A DNA stretch of 64,000 bases from Hanamia caeni (GCF_003721595.1 NZ_RJJR01000012.1:1-64000), one strand, 5' to 3'. Numbered from the stretch's first letter, positions 36,641 to 45,122 are shown. Notes: generated from the letters alone by a model not told the origin. Numbers and translations are program-made.

Positions 36641-37195
36641 ATGGCAACAAAACTTAATTGGACTCTCGGAATTATTTTACTCCTTTTTGTCGCTTCGTGT
36701 GGAAGTTCAAGCAAAAAAGAAAAACTCGACAAAAACGAAATGATTGCAAAAGAATTCGCGAGAAAGTATAAGGCAGTTGATAATTGGGACACAACCGCAT
36801 CTTACACCTCATATTTTCAAAAGATGTTCATTTCGCAAAATAAACTCATGCTTTTCAAAGGTAGAATTTATGATATTGTGAGAGCGGACAGCAATTATAT
36901 TGTTAAAGTCTTAGACGAAAGAGAAGATGCTATACATAACTTTCTTGCAATCATAACTTTCTCGTCTAAGCAATTAGACGAAGTCTACACTGATGAAAAA
37001 CCAGCAACAGGTGTTTTTGTAATCAAGGTTACTAAAGTTACGACTTCAAATCCATCAATAAAGGAAGATGAAGCAAGCGATGGTGAGGATACATACACGT
37101 ACACTCATCTGAGTGACGACCCTGACCAGATGATAACGATTTTCACAGGCACAGCAATTGATTGTCATTTTGAACCGTTTGAAGAATCAAATTAA
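36641..37195 (+). CDS. Putative lipoprotein, unknown function
   Basis: A 184-residue protein with a lipoprotein signal (GIILLLFVASCGSSS, Cys at about residue 20) and a mature part rich in charged residues with FKGRIYDIVRADSNYIVKVLDE, which looks like a small beta-rich domain. I do not recognise the family. It heads a tight three-gene cluster (6-bp and 5-bp gaps) of short envelope proteins immediately downstream of repeat R1, so the three probably moved together. Confidence 0.7.
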   Translation: MATKLNWTLGIILLLFVASCGSSSKKEKLDKNEMIAKEFARKYKAVDNWDTTASYTSYFQKMFISQNKLMLFKGRIYDIVRADSNYIVKVLDEREDAIHNFLAIITFSSKQLDEVYTDEKPATGVFVIKVTKVTTSNPSIKEDEASDGEDTYTYTHLSDDPDQMITIFTGTAIDCHFEPFEESN

Positions 37196-37201
37196 GCACA
37201 A

Positions 37202-37555
37202 ATGAAAAATTCAAAATTTTCTCTTTCAACTGACACCGCGATAAAATTGTGTATTGCAGTTGCTTTAATTATTGCAGCAGCGACAAAGCAACAATACAGC
37301 TATTATAATTTTCTAAGATGGCTTGTAATGATTTTTTTCGTTTATTTCGGTTACAAATCATACGGTCAAAAACAATTCGGGCTTCTAATCTACTTTGGTA
37401 TTGTCGCTATCATGTTCAATCCGTTTCAGAAATTTTGGTTTCAAAAACAAACATGGCATTTAATTGATTATTTGATTGCAGGCATAACAACTTTGACAAT
37501 AATTTACGACTGGTTTCTATCAACCAAAGTTCAAAACCAGCCACCTAAAAATTAA
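37202..37555 (+). CDS. Small membrane protein (DUF6804-like)
   Basis: A 117-residue protein with four predicted helices (IKLCIAVALIIAAATK, YNFLRWLVMIFFVYFGY, FGLLIYFGIVAIMFNPF, HLIDYLIAGITTLTIIYDWF). The YYNFLRW...FNPFQKFWF...W..IDYL pattern is that of DUF6804-type proteins, which are uncharacterised. It starts 6 bp after the lipoprotein stop. Confidence 0.65.
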   Translation: MKNSKFSLSTDTAIKLCIAVALIIAAATKQQYSYYNFLRWLVMIFFVYFGYKSYGQKQFGLLIYFGIVAIMFNPFQKFWFQKQTWHLIDYLIAGITTLTIIYDWFLSTKVQNQPPKN

Positions 37556-37560
37556 CAATA

Positions 37561-37824
37561 ATGTCAAATAAAATAATAGAACTCACAAAGCTAATTCTCG
37601 GACTAATCTTACTTTTATTTCCGGTTATTGGAGGACTAATTTTCTATCTTGAGGGTCTCAGTATTTTGCATAAAGTAATTAATGTAAAAAATGTTTCTGG
37701 TGTTTTTTGGGTCTATTATGGAGATAGTACAGCAGCATCAAACACTCCAATTTTTTTAGGACTCTGTGGACTTGCAGGGGCATATTTACTTGCAAATTAT
37801 AAATCAAGCAAAATGGAACAATGA
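37561..37824 (+). CDS. Small two-helix membrane protein, unknown function
   Basis: An 87-residue protein with an N-terminal helix (LILGLILLLFPVIGGLIFYL) and a C-terminal helix (PIFLGLCGLAGAYLLANY). No family recognised. It starts 5 bp after the preceding gene, so it is probably translated from the same mRNA. Confidence 0.55.
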   Translation: MSNKIIELTKLILGLILLLFPVIGGLIFYLEGLSILHKVINVKNVSGVFWVYYGDSTAASNTPIFLGLCGLAGAYLLANYKSSKMEQ

Positions 37825-37967
37825 AGAAAGGAAATAAAATCTTTGTCAGACAGGGTTCGGGCTGAAAATTCTCTATTGAGCTATGAATCATAATCTCAAC
37901 TATTTGTTCATTTACTATACTTTTGTTCCGGCTGAAAATTCATTGAATGCCCAGCCAATGCTTTAAC

Positions 37968-37976
37968 GTTAGGCGC
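37968..37976. other. attC-like core GTTAGGCGC upstream of a small gene
   Basis: GTTAGGC fits the integron core GTTRRRY and is placed 40 bp before the ATG at 38016, as at the start of an integron cassette. The complementary-type core GCGCCCAATAAC lies at the end of the second following gene (39108-39119). Evidence is motif-level only. Confidence 0.35.
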
Positions 37977-38015
37977 AATAAAATCTCAAACTCACTTTTC
38001 TAAATAAATAAAGCT

Positions 38016-38510
38016 ATGGCTGAATCTCCTGAACTAACTGCTGGTATAAATTTTCCTTGGAAAAATATTGAAGGATTTTTTATGCTCGTTCGTTCCTTTA
38101 CACCATTTACACAAATCATAGGTGACAATGTAGGAACTTCTGTTCTTGGAACATTTGGTATTGTTAATGTGGAGCTTCCTAATCCAGACGTAGAACTTCC
38201 TCAAAGAATTGTATCGCTACCTATTAAAAACAAAAGCGACTATAAATCTATAACTCGAGCGCATATGGATTCGGGTATAAAAAATGGCGCAAATGAATTG
38301 ATAATTCTTTACGAACACCGCAGAAATCTGTTAGGTGGACTTAAACCTTGTTTGCATGTTGCATTATATCCAGGTGGTACATGGAATAAATTCTTTGACG
38401 CAGTTGCTAACTATAAATCGCAGGAATTTAAATGGCCCCAACCATTAATATTGTATCAACCAAGTTCATCTAATGTTTTTCCATCGACAAAAAATATTTT
38501 TAGAAAATAA
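38016..38510 (+). CDS. Hypothetical protein
   Basis: A 164-residue protein with no signal or membrane helix. Visible elements are INFPWKNIEGFFMLVRSFTPF near the start and IILYEHRRNLLGGLKPCLHVALYPGG around residues 100-125. I recognise no family. The low GC content, short length and placement between attC-like cores match a mobile cassette gene. Confidence 0.55.
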   Translation: MAESPELTAGINFPWKNIEGFFMLVRSFTPFTQIIGDNVGTSVLGTFGIVNVELPNPDVELPQRIVSLPIKNKSDYKSITRAHMDSGIKNGANELIILYEHRRNLLGGLKPCLHVALYPGGTWNKFFDAVANYKSQEFKWPQPLILYQPSSSNVFPSTKNIFRK

Positions 38511-38569
38511 AATCTACAAAAAAAATATTGAAAAATTCACCGCACTTAACAGTCACAAACCCCTGAGAC

Positions 38570-39118
38570 ATGTTCTGTAAATTTGATTTGTGTGAATTTT
38601 ATAATGTTGTTTTTGGTGGACTACTTATTGGAGTTATTACCTCTTTTATTTTCGTTTGGTTAACAAAAAAAATTGAATATTATAATTTCAAAAGAAAATA
38701 TAAACATTTACAAAGTTCGAATAAAAATTTTGATTGGGTCGCTTATTCGATGAAGAAGAGTAACGGTAGAATTCGTGAAGACTACCCGAACGGAGCGAAA
38801 ATGCACATCATTGTAAAGCACGGAAAAATTTATTTAAAACTTCGCCAAAGTGACGAGAGACTTTGGACTGGTGAGCTGATAATACAACAAGACAATTTTG
38901 GAATTGTCGGACTCAAATATACAGACATGCATGAGTATGGAAGGCGAGAGTGTGTTATTGGTAAGTTCGTTGAAAATGGCATTCTTTTCGATTTTTTGTT
39001 TCTGACACCTTTAAATGGAAGAATATATTACATTGACAAACAAGACGACAGTAAATCAATAGTTCATTACAATTACGATACTGAAATTTTAATTAGACAA
39101 GGTGGCAGCGCCCAATAA
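38570..39118 (+). CDS. Hypothetical membrane-anchored protein
   Basis: A 182-residue protein with one N-terminal helix (NVVFGGLLIGVITSFIFVWLT) and a soluble beta-rich domain (AKMHIIVKHGKIYLKLRQ, GRIYYIDKQDDSKSIVHYNYDTEILI). No family recognised. Its stop codon lies inside the motif GCGCCCAATAAC, an arrangement typical of integron cassettes where the gene runs into attC. It follows the preceding hypothetical gene by 59 bp. Confidence 0.55.
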   Translation: MFCKFDLCEFYNVVFGGLLIGVITSFIFVWLTKKIEYYNFKRKYKHLQSSNKNFDWVAYSMKKSNGRIREDYPNGAKMHIIVKHGKIYLKLRQSDERLWTGELIIQQDNFGIVGLKYTDMHEYGRRECVIGKFVENGILFDFLFLTPLNGRIYYIDKQDDSKSIVHYNYDTEILIRQGGSAQ

Positions 39119-39119
39119 C
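39108..39119. other. attC-like core overlapping a stop codon
   Basis: GCGCCCAATAAC contains the TAA of the preceding gene and resembles the 5' core of attC sites. It is directly followed by dispersed repeat L. Confidence 0.35.
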
Positions 39120-39120
39120 T

Positions 39121-39204
39121 GAACGAAACCGGGCTATAAAAAATGAGTATGGATTTGTCGCAGAGCAGTTGCAGGGTGGTTGAAGCAGTAAGCGTTTCGA
39201 TTTT
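39121..39204 (+). repeat. Dispersed repeat L, copy 1
   Basis: About 84 bp, from GAACGAAACCGGGC to AAGCGTTTCGATTTT, matching 44858-44940 including the tract GCAGAGCAGTTGCAGGGTGG. Both copies follow a gene end with an ...CAATAAC core and are followed within about 25 bp by a REP palindrome. Confidence 0.85.
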
Positions 39205-39210
39205 GGTCTC

Positions 39211-39240
39211 AGCCGAGTCTCCCGATAGGGGACTCGGCGT
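39211..39240. repeat. REP palindrome left of the RAYT gene
   Basis: AGCCGAGTCTCCC pairs with the following GGGGACTCGGC to form a hairpin with one mismatch. Its inverted partner lies at 39860-39889. Confidence 0.85.
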
Positions 39241-39256
39241 GAATAAACCTATTTAT

Positions 39257-39850
39257 ATGTCTGTAAAAAAAGAAATAGCAGAATTATTTGGAACGTATTT
39301 CATAACCATTACCTGCCATAACTGGCTTCATCTTTTCGATATCACAAAATCTTACGAAACAGTTTATAATTGGTTTGATTATTTAAAGAAAAACCATCAT
39401 TTTATCAATGGTTATGTTATCATGCCAAATCATTTACACGCTCTTATCAGTTTTTCCAATTCGGGAAAAAAAATTAATCGTATTGTCGGAAACGGAAAGC
39501 GTTTTATGGCTTACGATTTAGTTGAGAAATTAAACAATACGAATAATGAAATTATGATGCAACAATTATCTGATGCTGTAAATATTTCAGATAAGAAAAG
39601 AGGAAAACTCCACGAAGTTTTCGAGCCTTCATTTGATAGTAAAGAATGCTTTACTGAAAAATTTATTATTCAAAAACTGGATTATATTCATTTTAATCCT
39701 TGCGTGGGCAAATGGAATCTTTCCGATTGTCCCGAGAATTATATTCACAGTTCTGCAAAGTATTATAACACTGGAATTCAGGGCATTTATATAATTGACG
39801 ATATTATGAAGATGTTGGATATTGATCTAAGTAAAAAAATATTAGAGTAA
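39257..39850 (+). CDS. REP-associated tyrosine transposase (RAYT, HUH family)
   Basis: A 197-residue HUH single-strand nuclease relative of IS200/IS605 TnpA. The HUH motif is in GYVIMPNHLHALI (about 54-66), and the C-terminal signature KLDYIHFNPCVGKW...CPENYIHSSAKYY carries the catalytic Tyr candidates. I start at the ATG at 39257, after the left REP; the longer frame from 39143 would translate repeat L and the REP. The gene is flanked by inverted REP palindromes (39211-39240, 39860-39889), the classic REPtron layout, so it may still act on its own palindromes. Confidence 0.88.
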   Translation: MSVKKEIAELFGTYFITITCHNWLHLFDITKSYETVYNWFDYLKKNHHFINGYVIMPNHLHALISFSNSGKKINRIVGNGKRFMAYDLVEKLNNTNNEIMMQQLSDAVNISDKKRGKLHEVFEPSFDSKECFTEKFIIQKLDYIHFNPCVGKWNLSDCPENYIHSSAKYYNTGIQGIYIIDDIMKMLDIDLSKKILE

Positions 39851-39859
39851 TCACTGATT

Positions 39860-39889
39860 ACGCCGGGTCCCCTGTCGGGAGACTCGGCT
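39860..39889. repeat. REP palindrome right of the RAYT gene (inverted)
   Basis: Its reverse complement AGCCGAGTCTCCCGACAGGG continues as in the left REP with two base changes. It begins 9 bp after the RAYT stop codon. Confidence 0.85.
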
Positions 39890-39981
39890 ACGACAAGAAA
39901 TAATCAACTTTTTTATTCTACTTTCGGCTGACGGTTCGGGCAGACGGGTGTTAAATTTCCCACCTGCACAAAGCCCTGGAC

Positions 39982-39991
39982 GTTGTAGGCA
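39982..39991. other. attC-like core GTTGTAGGCA at the start of a one-gene cassette
   Basis: GTTGTAGGCA lies 7 bp before the ATG at 39998. Its perfect reverse complement TGCCTACAAC lies 10 bp after that gene's stop codon. In integrons both cassette ends derive from one attC site, which gives exactly this inverted relationship. Confidence 0.5.
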
Positions 39992-39997
39992 ACTTTT

Positions 39998-40462
39998 ATG
40001 ACACAGTATTCTGAAACATATTTTGAAATTTTTGACGGTGGTGACATGATTAGAGTGGAACCATATCAAGCTATCAAGGATGGCTCTGCACTTGACTGGG
40101 ACCGGAATTGGATTAAGACCAAAGTAAAAATCAAAGGAGGAGTATTTAGTGGACAATATGTTGCCGACTTTATGACAACAGACTTTGAGCTACTAAAAAG
40201 AGATTTCAAAAAACTTGATAAGGATTTTAATGCGACTGCAAACTTTGAACCTTTAGAGGGACAACTTAAGCTTAATATTTCAGGTGACGGCTTAGGACAT
40301 TTTGAAGTAAAATGCATTGCACAAGACCAACCCGGTGTTGGCGGGACACTTTCATTCATATTATCTTTTGACCAAACAGAACTTGCACGACTTATAAATG
40401 AACTTGACAAAATAACCAAGGCTTTTCCTATTTCGGGAGACATGACATTGAAAAATGAATAA
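39998..40462 (+). CDS. WapI-like immunity protein (putative)
   Basis: A 154-residue soluble protein. The pattern FEIFDGGDMIRVEPYQ..., LDWDRNWIKTKVKIKGGVFSGQYVADFMTTDFELLKRDFKKLDKDF, LGHFEVKCIAQDQPGVGGTLSFILSFDQTELARLINELDKITKAFP resembles the WapI-type immunity proteins that protect against contact-dependent or polymorphic toxins. No cognate toxin is nearby, so it would be an orphan immunity gene, a common cassette passenger. The 10-bp inverted cores on both sides make it the clearest single-gene cassette in the window. Confidence 0.55.
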   Translation: MTQYSETYFEIFDGGDMIRVEPYQAIKDGSALDWDRNWIKTKVKIKGGVFSGQYVADFMTTDFELLKRDFKKLDKDFNATANFEPLEGQLKLNISGDGLGHFEVKCIAQDQPGVGGTLSFILSFDQTELARLINELDKITKAFPISGDMTLKNE

Positions 40463-40472
40463 TCAAAGCTGC

Positions 40473-40482
40473 TGCCTACAAC
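40473..40482. other. attC-like core TGCCTACAAC at the end of a one-gene cassette
   Basis: Perfect inverted partner of 39982-39991. Dispersed repeat B follows 7 bp later, as if B were the body of the recombination site. Confidence 0.5.
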
Positions 40483-40488
40483 ACTCGG

Positions 40489-40640
40489 TGACCGATGCAC
40501 AACTACCATCTTCAGTTTACCTGAACGGCATTTCATACCATGATAAAAGTGATTGTGGACTTATCAAAAAACAATATTTGTTTGCGGCACCAGGACTGGT
40601 GAATGAGCAGGGAGCGTAAAGAGGCAAAAAAGTAATGAAA
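40489..40640 (+). repeat. Dispersed repeat B, copy 2
   Basis: Matches the reverse complement of 13555-13706 along its whole 152 bp with scattered substitutions. An open frame (QLPSSVYLNGISYHDKS... to ...QGA stop) is kept in both copies. Two of the first substitutions I compared are synonymous, but others are not, so coding is uncertain. Confidence 0.8.
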
Positions 40641-40690
40641 AAGCGTCTTTCAGTGGCTTTTGTAAGGCATTTACCGCGGGATTTGCTTTT

Positions 40691-40926
40691 CTTCCCTTAA
40701 CCGTTCCTCGTTTGCAACGAGGACAAAATGAAGAATGTTTTATCAATCTTATAGAACAACCTTCCGATAACCAACCGGTTTTTATTGCAACCAGTAAACC
40801 GGCAAAAAATGAAATATTTCTTTTTATCCATTAATTTATTTTTTACCTTGAAGCGCTTTTGAGTTTTCTTCAAAAAGGAAACTAACTGTGAGAATGGAAT
40901 TTGATTAACTGCATTAAAAGCTTTGG
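40691..40926 (+). repeat. Dispersed repeat R2 including palindrome P2
   Basis: Begins with CTTCCCTTAACCG and the perfect palindrome TCCTCGTTTGCAACGAGGA (40705-40723), then the AAGAATGTTTTATCAATC unit, a CCGGTTT...AAACCGG stem (about 40774-40800), the TACCTTGAAGCGC block (40844) and a TTTGATTAACTGCATTAAAA tail shared with R6. The GH3 gene starts about 275 bp further on. Confidence 0.9.
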
Positions 40927-41201
40927 ATGATCACCCACCAATTGTGAGCCCGAATGTAGCAACAGGAAACGGACTATTGCTTTATTTCAGAACCGCTGAT
41001 TGGAAATAAAACAAAAACCTGATAAAACCGCGTGGACACTTGAAGAAGAAATTCAAGAAAATGCAAACTTATTTAAACAGTGGTTGTTTCAGTTTCTATG
41101 TTGAAAAGTTTTTCAATACCGCTTGTAAATTTCAAAATGTTAAAGTAAGCACGCTGCGTTTTCAGGTACAGATATTGCTTTCGGGTAGAAAAAAATACGA
41201 T

Positions 41202-42722
41202 ATGGCGATCCTTGGAGGAGTAATTAAAAAAGCAATTGATATTAATGGATTTATTAGCAGCGATCCGGAACCCGGCAAGGCACAACGTAAAGTGCTTTTG
41301 GCACTGCTGAAGAAGGCAAAACTGACTGCATTTGGCCTAAAATATAAGTTTGGTGAAATACTGGAAAGTGAAGATCCTGTGAAAGCTTTCCGGGAAAATG
41401 TACCCGTGTGTGATTATGACCAGATGAACAAGGAATGGTGGCATTTTCTGCTACAAGGTCATCAGAATGTTACGTGGCCGGGTGGACAGGATTACTTTGC
41501 TTTGAGCAGTGGCACTACGAGTAATAAGAAATATATTCCGGTAACACCGGATATGATCAAGGCAATTAAGAAATCCGGAATGCAGCAAGTGGCGAGTCTT
41601 ACCAACTTTAATCTGCCTGCCGATTTTTTTGAAAAGGATATTTTGATGCTGGGCAGCAGCACTTCATTAATTAAAGCGGAAGATCACGAAGAAGGGGAGA
41701 TCAGCGGGATAAGTGCGGCCAATATCCCCTCATGGTTTACTAATTTTTATAAACCTGGCGGGGAGATCGCGTCCATTGTTGATTGGGATGAAAAAGTAAG
41801 GCGAATTGCGGAAGAAGCGCCAAAATGGGATGTAGGAAGTATCTCGGGAATTCCATCATGGGTAGAGCTGATGCTTAAAGAAATTATCAGTCACAATAAA
41901 CTTCAGACGATTCATGATGTCTGGCCTAACCTGCAGGTATACACGTCGGGTGGGGTGGCTTTTGAGCCTTACCGGGTAAGTATAGAAAAATTGCTGGCCA
42001 GGCCGCTGGTATATATTGATACTTACCTGGCGTCGGAAGGATACCTGGCTACCCAAAAGCGACCCGACACAGATGCGATGGCACTGATCATAGATAATGG
42101 TATCTATTTTGAATTTGTGCCCTTCGACGACGAAAATATTGATGAGGAGGGACGCGTGAAGCGGGGCGCACCGGTGCTTACGCTTGAAGAGGTTGAAGAA
42201 AACAAGGATTATGTTTTGCTTATTTCAACAGTAGCGGGTGCCTGGAGATACATGATTGGCGATACGGTTATCATTACCGATAAAAAGAGAGCAGAAATCA
42301 GGATCAGCGGGCGGACAAAGCATTATTTGAATGTGGTAGGCGAACAGCTTTCCATACAAAAGATGAATAGCGCGATTCAGAAACTGGAACATGCATTCGA
42401 CATGGAGATAAAGGAGTTTACAGCATCTACTGTGCTTGAGAATGAAGAATATATTTTGAAGTTTGTGCTCGGCACAGACCAGGAAACCGATTCTCAGAAA
42501 GCAGCACAAATTATAGATGAGGAATTATGCAACAATAATAAAAATTATAAAGTAGCCCGCACAAAAGCATTGAAGGGTTTGGCAGTGGAGGCAGTACCCC
42601 TTGAACAATTTTACAATTGGAGCAAGGAGTATAAGAAATTAGGCGGACAGGCAAAAATTCCCCGCGTAATGAAGGCGGATGCTTTTGAAGAGTTCAGGGC
42701 ATACTTGCGGCAACTATCCTGA
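41202..42722 (+). CDS. GH3 auxin-responsive-promoter-family acyl-acid amido synthetase
   Basis: A 506-residue member of the ANL-type GH3 family, which adenylates carboxylic acids and couples them to amino acids; known best from plants (JAR1) but common in Bacteroidota with unknown substrate. Visible: ATP-binding FALSSGTTSNKKYIPVTPDM, YTSGGVAFEPYR, YLASEGYLATQ, the GDTVIITDKKRAEIRISGRTKHYLNVVGE hinge and the C-terminal LEHAFDMEIKEFTAS domain. I start at the ATG at 41202; the upstream frame reaches 41040 but has no conserved residues. It lies downstream of repeat R2. Confidence 0.88.
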   Translation: MAILGGVIKKAIDINGFISSDPEPGKAQRKVLLALLKKAKLTAFGLKYKFGEILESEDPVKAFRENVPVCDYDQMNKEWWHFLLQGHQNVTWPGGQDYFALSSGTTSNKKYIPVTPDMIKAIKKSGMQQVASLTNFNLPADFFEKDILMLGSSTSLIKAEDHEEGEISGISAANIPSWFTNFYKPGGEIASIVDWDEKVRRIAEEAPKWDVGSISGIPSWVELMLKEIISHNKLQTIHDVWPNLQVYTSGGVAFEPYRVSIEKLLARPLVYIDTYLASEGYLATQKRPDTDAMALIIDNGIYFEFVPFDDENIDEEGRVKRGAPVLTLEEVEENKDYVLLISTVAGAWRYMIGDTVIITDKKRAEIRISGRTKHYLNVVGEQLSIQKMNSAIQKLEHAFDMEIKEFTASTVLENEEYILKFVLGTDQETDSQKAAQIIDEELCNNNKNYKVARTKALKGLAVEAVPLEQFYNWSKEYKKLGGQAKIPRVMKADAFEEFRAYLRQLS

Positions 42723-42780
42723 CGCGGGTTTGAATGCCTGGCCGGATTTTACCGGAAATTGGAAAGTTTTCACGCCACTA

Positions 42781-43395
42781 CTACTCATCGAGCTGAACGT
42801 TTTTCTTTTTTTCCCCAAGTTTTTTTACAAGGTCCACAATAATAGCAGGAGATAAATACAACCTTGTTATTTTATCCTTGTAGGCCTGCGGAATTTCTGC
42901 GTGGTCTAAAATGAAGCGTTTGGTAGCGAGGATGTATTTACCCAATCCGTGCTCGACTGCATACGTATCCGCCACGCGTTCTGCCTCTTTTACATATCCG
43001 GGAGAAACAAGATAGCGCAAACCAAATGATACGATTGCCAGATTCGTACGGTGTTCATAATCCAGGATATGTCCAAGTTCGTGGGCAATCCATCCCACCA
43101 TCACTGGTTCAGGAATTTGAGTAATCGGGATATCGCTGCTGCTAAGTTTAAAATGTTCACTGATGTTTATCCTGTAACGCCTTTTTTTTCGCTTTTGTAG
43201 TAAGGTAGAAAACACAGGTTGTGCCTGCATTACAGATGACCTGATGTTTTTCCTGAAATTAAACCTGATATAAGAATTCTTTAGTTCCGGGTAAAAAGAC
43301 AAGGCCTTTAAAACCTCGCGCTTTACCTGTTGTGGAATTTGCTTATTGTGGTGGTACGATAAAAGTTCGCGTCTTTCCTCTTCATTCGAAATCAC
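42781..43395 (-). CDS. Zincin-like metalloprotein (HExxH)
   Basis: A 204-residue soluble protein with a zinc-protease motif WIAHELGHILDYEH at about 114-127 and a likely third ligand in EAERVADTYAVEHGLG near 148-163. This fits the gluzincin/M48-like fold without membrane helices. It is the only minus-strand gene in the cassette-like region and is convergent with GH3, so it may belong to the older chromosome backbone. Confidence 0.75.
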   Translation of the reverse strand: MISNEEERRELLSYHHNKQIPQQVKREVLKALSFYPELKNSYIRFNFRKNIRSSVMQAQPVFSTLLQKRKKRRYRINISEHFKLSSSDIPITQIPEPVMVGWIAHELGHILDYEHRTNLAIVSFGLRYLVSPGYVKEAERVADTYAVEHGLGKYILATKRFILDHAEIPQAYKDKITRLYLSPAIIVDLVKKLGEKKKNVQLDE

Positions 43396-43568
43396 GGTTT
43401 ACATACGCCTCCTACGCATATTTTTTTGTTCTCTGAAATAAATTTCTTCTAACAGAAGCAAATTAAAAGCCAAAGCGGTTTTCATTATGCATCCTTGTTT
43501 GCATTACTTAGGAAGCTGCAATAAAAATGATTTCGTGAATCGTGGAAATGATGCAGGATGAACTAACT

Positions 43569-43836
43569 GCTTTTTATTGCATCCAGTAAACCGGCAAAAA
43601 GTGAAAAATTTATTTTTATACATTAATTTATTTTTTACCTTGAAACGCTTTTGAGTTTTCTTCAAATGAAACTAATTGTGAGAATGGAATTTGACCGGAA
43701 TTATAAATGCAGTTAATTTAAAAACAATGATATAAAAATTTGTATTTGCGAAACTCAACAATGTAAAAAGCGAAACAAACAGGTAATGAATATCAAGGAT
43801 TAAAGAACTGAAGTTTCGTATAATACAGAAATATAA
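43569..43836 (+). repeat. Dispersed repeat R3
   Basis: Starts at the TTTTTATTGCA.CCAGTAAACC stem, contains TACCTTGAAACGCTTTTGAG (43636) and a 72-bp tract (43707-43778) with five differences from R1/R5. It ends exactly at the ATG of the next gene (43837), so here the repeat supplies the whole 5' leader. Confidence 0.9.
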
Positions 43837-44766
43837 ATGTCAGACAATATAAATGACGACACTTTAGACAAGCCAATAATTTCACAACCTGAAAACCTTT
43901 CAGACGAAATTATTTCTGCTAATGACACAGACAGTATAATACAGAAGCAAGAAACTGAAAATATGGAAGTACATCATCATCCGGACATTCATCATAAGAA
44001 AAAGAATTTCAAAGAATATTTTTTAGAATTCTTAATGATATTTCTTGCAGTTACAATGGGCTTTTTCGCAGAGAGCTACAGAGAGTACTCTGTAGAAAAA
44101 GCAAGAGCAAAAGAGTACGCCAATTCTCTTATTCATGATCTTGAAAAAGATACGGCTATGGTGCAGATTGATATCAGCCAAATGAAGCATGCAAGATCTA
44201 AAATTGATAGCCTTGCTAGCTTTTTGAAAGATAAAAAAATAGGCGAGATAAGTAACAGGCAATTTTTTGGGTATACGCTTTTCCCTACCTTATATAGACC
44301 TTTTACATGGAGCAGAGCAACGCTCGATGAAATAAAAAGTTCCGGCAGTTTACGATATTTTGACAATGATAGTATAATTATGCGGGTGTCTGCTTATGAT
44401 GCTCTGACAAAACATATGGATCAGGATTTTAACGGTGATGTAGCGCTTACAGAGAGAGTTTCTGAAAAAAGAAATCGCATCATTGATATGAATTATAGTC
44501 TTCCAGATTCAGTGAATTACTCGCTTATAGATGCCGATTCAATAATCACTATCCTCCTGAAGAATAAAACGAACTATAACGGTCATGATGACTTACAACT
44601 GTTAACCAGTAACATAAACGATATAAGAAGCCTGCTGAACGATTACCTTGACATTCGTCAAAGTCTTTATATAAGAGGTGACCGTGAGCTTACACATCTT
44701 TTATCGGATGCAACGCAGCTTATTACTATGTTACAAAAAGAATATAGTATAAAAGACGAACAATAA
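43837..44766 (+). CDS. DUF6090-like membrane-anchored protein
   Basis: A 309-residue protein with an acidic N-terminus, a His-rich patch (EVHHHPDIHHKKK), one transmembrane helix (YFLEFLMIFLAVTMGFFAESY, about 67-87) and a long helical domain beginning REYSVEKARAKEYANSLIHDLEKD. The helix followed by a basic E/K-rich stretch is characteristic of DUF6090-type proteins, whose role is unknown. It begins at the edge of repeat R3 and is followed by a GCACAATAAC attC-like core (44804-44813). Confidence 0.65.
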   Translation: MSDNINDDTLDKPIISQPENLSDEIISANDTDSIIQKQETENMEVHHHPDIHHKKKNFKEYFLEFLMIFLAVTMGFFAESYREYSVEKARAKEYANSLIHDLEKDTAMVQIDISQMKHARSKIDSLASFLKDKKIGEISNRQFFGYTLFPTLYRPFTWSRATLDEIKSSGSLRYFDNDSIIMRVSAYDALTKHMDQDFNGDVALTERVSEKRNRIIDMNYSLPDSVNYSLIDADSIITILLKNKTNYNGHDDLQLLTSNINDIRSLLNDYLDIRQSLYIRGDRELTHLLSDATQLITMLQKEYSIKDEQ

Positions 44767-44803
44767 ATAAAACATAATTATATTGACAACAGAAAGCACG
44801 AAC

Positions 44804-44813
44804 GCACAATAAC
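44804..44813. other. attC-like core GCACAATAAC downstream of the DUF6090-like gene
   Basis: Similar to GCGCCCAATAAC at 39108 and followed, as there, by repeat L. A short hairpin TTGCCC/GGGCAA lies between (44827-44841). Motif-level evidence only. Confidence 0.3.
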
Positions 44814-44857
44814 TAAGTTTTCGTTTTGCCCAACGGGCAAGAAATGAAACCACAGTT

Positions 44858-45122
44858 GAACGAACCGGGCAATAAGGATTTAGCATGGATTTGTTGCAGA
44901 GCAGTTGCAGGGTGGTTGAAGCAGTAAGCGTTTTGATTTTTTTAAAGAGCTCCCTTAACTGTTCCTCGTTTGAAACGAGGAGGAAATGAAGAATGTTTTA
45001 TCAATCTTATTGAAAAACCTTCAGATAGGCAACCGGCTTTTATTGCAACCAGTAAACCAACAAATAAGGAAAGAATTTCTTTTTATATATTAATTTTATC
45101 TTGAAACGCTTTTAAGTTATTG
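44858..45122 (+). repeat. Repeat L (copy 2) joined to dispersed repeat R4 with palindrome P4
   Basis: 44858-44940 is the second copy of repeat L. It is followed by TCCCTTAACTG and the palindrome TCCTCGTTTGAAACGAGGA (44963-44981), the AAGAATGTTTTATCAATC unit, the TTGCAACCAGTAAACC stem and TATCTTGAAACGCTTTTAAG (45098). The remaining tail is lost. The SRPBCC gene starts at 45175. Confidence 0.9.

Noticed and set aside
37840..37965. Direct repeat GGCTGAAAATTC at 37860 and 37930 as an attC arm pair
   Set aside because: The copies are direct rather than inverted and the second strand shows no clear pairing, so only the terminal GTTAGGCGC core was kept, with low confidence.
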